In this document: positions 60,578 to 64,000 of the stretch, piece by piece
Numbering within the stretch: position 1 is the stretch's first letter
How the letters are laid out: each line of letters starts with the position of its first letter
Source: Oceanobacter sp045430275
Lineage (GTDB): Bacteria > Pseudomonadota > Gammaproteobacteria > Pseudomonadales > Oceanobacteraceae
Direction of reading: 5' to 3'
DNA: 64,000 nt
Assembly (NCBI GenBank): GCA_045430275.1
Contig: JAILXU010000001.1
Location: 297,470 to 361,469 of the forward strand
Notes under the pieces: generated by a model
What the model was told of the DNA's origin: nothing
What the model saw: the letters and a program-made list of their open reading frames with translations, nothing else
Databases searched by the model: none
Translations under genes and position numbers: made by a program

Positions 60578-61364
60578 ACTGGAGCGCCTGCAAGAAACCA
60601 TGATGCGTTATCTGCTGCAGCCGGACGCCGGTCACGAAGCCGACTGCCTGCAGTGGGTTGATGATCAACACGGTCTGGCGGCACCACAGCGTCTGAATAT
60701 TTATGCCAATGCTTACAAAGCGCGATTGCGTGAAGTGATCGATACCGATCACGAAATGCTGGGGCTGTATCTGGGTGACGATCTGTTCGAGCAAATGGTG
60801 AGTGGTTATCTGACAGCGTATCAGTCGTCCTATACCTCTTTGCGCCAATATTGTGATCGCTTGCCAGAGTTTCTGCATCAAGACCCTTTCTTCTCCCAAT
60901 ACCCGATTCTGAGTGATCTGGCCCGTTTTGAGCGGCGTTTGTTTGATGCGTTTGATGCCGCAGAAGGTGAGCGCGCTGAACAAGCCGTTTTGGAGCAGAT
61001 TCCACCGCAGCAATGGCCCGGCATGGGCGTGCGCTTCCATCCCAGTGTACAGCTTTGTGAGTTCCAGAGTAATGCCGTAGAAAGCTGGCAGGCGCTCAAG
61101 CGGGGAATAGCGCCGCCGGAACCCTATTGGGGGCAAGCGCATTACTGGTTGTTGTGGCGTAACCGCAGCCGGGTAACGGAGTTTATATCGCTATCGTTTT
61201 GGCAGTATCGGCTGATACAGGGTTTTCTGGGTGGTAGCAATCTCGCCGAACAATGTGATGTCTTGCTGGATACCTTTGAGGCCAATGAGACACCGGCTCA
61301 GGTGCTTGGGGCCTTTCAGAGCTGGTTGGAGATGGGAATTATCAGTCGCCTGGTGCACGAATAG
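60570..61364 (+). CDS. bufC: DUF2063 partner protein BufC
   Basis: 264 aa, GTG start at 60570 with AGGAGGT 5-6 nt upstream; overlap with the bufB stop indicates coupling. The N-terminal DUF2063 domain (MMRYLLQPDAG; PQRLNIYANAYKARLREVIDTDHEML; YLTAYQSSYTSLRQYCDRLPEFL) is followed by a helical and beta C-terminal part. BufC-type proteins bind the precursor and present it to the MNIO enzyme. Confidence 0.9.
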   Translation: MSELERLQETMMRYLLQPDAGHEADCLQWVDDQHGLAAPQRLNIYANAYKARLREVIDTDHEMLGLYLGDDLFEQMVSGYLTAYQSSYTSLRQYCDRLPEFLHQDPFFSQYPILSDLARFERRLFDAFDAAEGERAEQAVLEQIPPQQWPGMGVRFHPSVQLCEFQSNAVESWQALKRGIAPPEPYWGQAHYWLLWRNRSRVTEFISLSFWQYRLIQGFLGGSNLAEQCDVLLDTFEANETPAQVLGAFQSWLEMGIISRLVHE

Positions 61365-61479
61365 GCTCATTTTTGAGGGGAGAAAAGCGCGCTCGACGGA
61401 TATTGGAAAATAGTCGATTTGATGTTTCCAGCACGGTCGGATACATTTCGCGTCCATCTTTCTACCCCCTCGACGGAGA

Positions 61480-62601
61480 ATGCCTGTGTCAACCCCATGG
61501 GAGCTGTATCAAGCCGATTTGCAACGTGATGATTTCTCTTACGATGCGGCGCAAGAAATGGCGGTTAAACACCTCCAGCGCCTGTTTGATGACCTGATTG
61601 CAGCGGAGGAGCAACGCTCCCAGCCAAGTGGACTGTTTGGACGCTTGAGCAGTCGCCTGAACAAGAAAAAACCAGAGCCGGAAATGGGCCTGTATTTCTG
61701 GGGCGGCGTGGGTCGCGGTAAGACCTATCTGGTGGATACCTTCTACGATGCGCTGCCGTTTGAACGTAAGATGCGCACGCACTTTCACCGCTTTATGCAA
61801 CGCGTTCACGGCGACTTAACCCGTTTGACGGGCGAAAAAAATCCACTGGAAATTGTGGCGGACAGCATTGCAGAAGAAGCGCGAGTGATCTGCTTTGATG
61901 AGTTCTTCGTGTCTGACATCGGCGATGCCATGATTCTGGGCGGCCTGATGCAAGAGCTGTTTGATCGTGGTGTGACGCTGGTGGCCACTTCCAATATTGT
62001 GCCGGATGGCTTGTACAAAGACGGCTTGCAGCGTGACCGTTTTATTCCGGCGATCAAACTGCTGAACAAGTACACCGAGATTGTGAACGTCGATAGCGGT
62101 GTGGATTACCGTCTACGGACACTGGAACAGGCCGAGCTGTACCACTTCCCGCTGGATGATGGTGCTGAAGTGAGCCTGAAGAAGAGCTTTGAAGGGTTGA
62201 TTCCCGATATCCGCCACGTTGATCTGAACGTGAATGTGGAAGTGCTGGGACGTGATATTCCAGCCAAGGCAGTTTGTGATGACGTGGCCTGGTTCGACTT
62301 CTATGCCTTGTGCGATGGGCCGCGCTCCCAGAATGACTACATTGAATTGGGCAAGCTGTTCCACGCGGTGCTGATTTCGGACGTACCGAAGATGAGTATC
62401 AAGAACGATGATCTGGCGCGTCGCTTTATTAACCTGATCGATGAATTCTACGATCGTGGTGTCAAAGTCGTGATGTCAGCGGATGCGGCTATCCCGGATA
62501 TTTATGAAGGCGGCAAGCTGGAGTTTGAATTCCAGCGCACAACGTCACGGATGTTGGAAATGCAATCGCACGACTATCTGGCGCGTGAGCACAAAGCCTG
62601 A
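61480..62601 (+). CDS. zapE: Cell division ATPase ZapE (AFG1-like)
   Basis: 373 aa. AAA-like P-loop in GLYFWGGVGRGKTYLVDTFY, Walker B ARVICFDEFFVSDIGDAMIL, then LVATSNIVPDGLYKDGLQRDRFIPAI, all typical of ZapE/AFG1. In E. coli ZapE acts on FtsZ rings under low oxygen or heat. A GTG at 61486 is better spaced from GGAG than the ATG at 61480, so the protein may start MSTPWELYQ. Followed by a terminator. Confidence 0.93.
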   Translation: MPVSTPWELYQADLQRDDFSYDAAQEMAVKHLQRLFDDLIAAEEQRSQPSGLFGRLSSRLNKKKPEPEMGLYFWGGVGRGKTYLVDTFYDALPFERKMRTHFHRFMQRVHGDLTRLTGEKNPLEIVADSIAEEARVICFDEFFVSDIGDAMILGGLMQELFDRGVTLVATSNIVPDGLYKDGLQRDRFIPAIKLLNKYTEIVNVDSGVDYRLRTLEQAELYHFPLDDGAEVSLKKSFEGLIPDIRHVDLNVNVEVLGRDIPAKAVCDDVAWFDFYALCDGPRSQNDYIELGKLFHAVLISDVPKMSIKNDDLARRFINLIDEFYDRGVKVVMSADAAIPDIYEGGKLEFEFQRTTSRMLEMQSHDYLAREHKA

Positions 62602-62636
62602 TTGAAGAAGGCCGCTGAGCCTCAAGCCAAACAATA

Positions 62637-62670
62637 AAAGCCGTGCTGGTGGTCGCCAGCGCGGCTTTTT
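62637..62670 (+). terminator. Terminator of zapE
   Basis: AAAAGCCG-T-GCTGG / CCAGC-G-CGGCTTTTTT hairpin with one internal mismatch and a T-run; A-run allows use in the other direction too. Confidence 0.9.
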
Positions 62671-62715
62671 TGTATCAGGCGATCAAACCACTCTTAAAGC
62701 ACAAAAGAGACAGGG

Positions 62716-63213
62716 CTAAAGAGCGAGCGCCCTGTTCACGTACTGGCGAATCGTTTCTATGTCGGCTGGCTTAAACCCCTGATGTGTCCAGAGCAAGGTG
62801 CCATCGCGTCCAATCAGATAAGACGTCGGCATTCCTATTACGCCGTATTGATCCGCAACCGCCGCATCGGTATCCAGCAGCAAGGGATACGACAATGAAA
62901 ACTGATTGGAAAACGCTCGGGCCGCTTCGATGCTGTCATCCAGACTGATGGCGAGAATGGTGAAGCCTTCCGGTTCCAGTTCCTGATAAAGCGTCTCCAG
63001 CATTGGTAACGACTTCCTGCACGGGCCACACCAGGCGGCCCAGAAATCCACCAGAACGACCTTGCCACGATATTGGGATAGCTGCTGTTGTGTGTTGGTA
63101 TCGCGTAAATCCGGCAGTGTGAAGTTAGTAGCGGGTTGACCTGTGGTCAGGCTGAAGGTGGAGGAGGTGAACAAAAGACAGCATAGAAACAGGCATCGAT
63201 TCAAAAATGGCAT
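62716..63213 (-). CDS. TlpA-like periplasmic thioredoxin
   Basis: 165 aa from ATG 63213, 8 nt after GGAG; an upstream in-frame start at 63234 lies before that site. Signal peptide MPFLNRCLFLCCLLFTSSTFS. Redoxin fold with WCGPC (DFWAAWCGPCRKSLPMLETLY), cis-Pro in GMPTSYLIGRDG. Probable thiol-disulfide reductase; partner unknown. It is two genes from the Cys-rich bufferin operon, but transcribed toward it. Confidence 0.87.
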   Translation of the reverse strand: MPFLNRCLFLCCLLFTSSTFSLTTGQPATNFTLPDLRDTNTQQQLSQYRGKVVLVDFWAAWCGPCRKSLPMLETLYQELEPEGFTILAISLDDSIEAARAFSNQFSLSYPLLLDTDAAVADQYGVIGMPTSYLIGRDGTLLWTHQGFKPADIETIRQYVNRALAL

Positions 63214-64000
63214 AAGAAACTCCACAAACAACATCGGAGTGGAAAAATACCGGTCGGTTCAGTGAAGAGCAATGTGCATAGTTGAATCTGCATGAAAATT
63301 GGCTTGTGTCAGTGTTTTGGACAATTTGCGCTCCAGGTTTGTGAAGTAGGTCGTGCTTGGGGTTTTTGGGTCTAATATGGTCTTTTAAAGGGTTGTAAGT
63401 TGATCTATTCTTATGTGACTTCGCATAGGCCGAAGTCATATAAATTTTTTGCTCTTTAATACATTAAGGAATATGTCCAACCAAGCAGAGTAGGGTGTCA
63501 GTTAATGCTATTCGGGGTGGTCTATGGTGGTTGTTAAGTTAATCATTAGTTTAGGTCTTTATATTTGATTATCTCTCAGGAAGTATTCGATGGTATGGAG
63601 AGTATTTATTTAATCGGGGCCTTGAGACGTTTTCAGCAAAAAAGCACAGTAACGGCCTGTATGTGAGCTATTACCCGCTGTTTTTCTGCTGAGAGTGATC
63701 ACTTTTATAGCTAGTAAAAATTGGATAGATGTTCCCAGGTGCTGAAATATGATTTTATACGATTTTTTTATATTTTCTGTTTGTTGGTTCTGGCTTGGTA
63801 AATACGGTGATTCAGTTCAGTATAAGCTCTATTTTTTAGGGGTTTTTTGTGAGGTTTCTTATAGGCTCTCATTTTTCCATATTGAGACTCTGTCTCCAGA
63901 AGAGACAATGATGATGCTTGTAGCTCCTGATCTTGCCCCGCTTTTGCGGACACATTTGTATTATCCATTCTTTGCCTCGTACTCTAACGGACTGAGATAG
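63214..64000. other. AT-rich region with no convincing gene
   Basis: About 790 bp at the right edge with lower GC than the rest of the window and many T- and A-runs. An open frame at 63749-64000 (83 aa) has no ribosome site and hydrophobic low-complexity content, so I do not call it. A dyad TCAGCA (63633-63638) / TGCTGA (63687-63692) with partly paired A/T tracts is present. Probably a long leader for a gene beyond the edge. Confidence 0.5.

Noticed and set aside
63749..64000. An 83-aa hydrophobic open frame at the right edge
   Set aside because: No ribosome site, low complexity, AT-rich background, and no family resemblance.
1..64000. rRNA, tRNA, insertion sequences, prophage or CRISPR arrays
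   Set aside because: Read through on both strands; no tRNA-like cloverleaf with flanking context, no transposase or integrase motifs, and no regularly spaced repeats were seen.

Overview
The window is a compact chromosomal segment of a gammaproteobacterium. It carries no rRNA, tRNA, transposase, integrase or CRISPR array, almost all DNA is coding, and base composition is even except for an AT-rich stretch at the right edge. The gene content (FabY, EpmC, GreB, RhlB, PilU, BolA, CysDN, full ccoNOQP-ccoGHIS set, three-lipoyl AceF, PQQ alcohol dehydrogenases) suggests a respiring, probably marine or aquatic member of the Oceanospirillales/Pseudomonadales range. The genus cannot be fixed from the sequence alone.

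Region 1-8.7 kb: the 3' end of tcdA, a TrpB-like enzyme, then an alcohol-oxidation locus. The locus has two PQQ-dependent alcohol dehydrogenases, one with the extra Asp typical of lanthanide enzymes (D324-x-D326) and one with Ser at that place, as in calcium enzymes. Between them lie a LuxR-type response regulator and an exported pentapeptide-repeat protein. Region 8.7-18.8 kb is a micro-oxic respiration block: an Fnr/Anr regulator, a TauE/SafE-like membrane protein, ccoS-ccoI-ccoH-ccoG and ccoP-ccoQ-ccoO-ccoN. FNR-like sites lie near fnr and ccoN, and a perfect one lies upstream of ompW at 39.4 kb.

Region 19.4-25.1 kb is the least ordinary: two roadblock/LC7 proteins, a third possibly related small protein, a Ras-like GTPase of the COG2229/CvnD type, a soluble ABC ATPase fused to a dual-specificity phosphatase, and two paralogous proteins with a winged-helix-like C-terminus. 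It resembles actinobacterial conservons without their histidine kinase. Region 25.4-33.7 kb holds fabY, a divergent AraC/GlxA regulator with a 21-bp-phased repeat between them, and aceEF followed by an array of seven hairpins.

Region 33.7-58.7 kb is mostly housekeeping: aldo-keto reductase, MATE exporter, epmC, rhlB, ompW, folE, murI, ppk2, yceI. It also has a sulfur module (SulP transporter, ArsR regulator, persulfide-dioxygenase-like hydrolase), rbgA/ylqF, bolA, a Pho-controlled PstS-OmpA fusion, greB, pilU and cysDN, where CysN carries a collapsed APS-kinase remnant.

Region 59-61.4 kb is a bufferin-like RiPP operon: a secreted Cys-rich precursor built of two exact-period repeats, a DUF692 (MNIO) enzyme and its DUF2063 partner. 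zapE and a TlpA-like thioredoxin follow, then about 0.8 kb of AT-rich DNA without a convincing gene.
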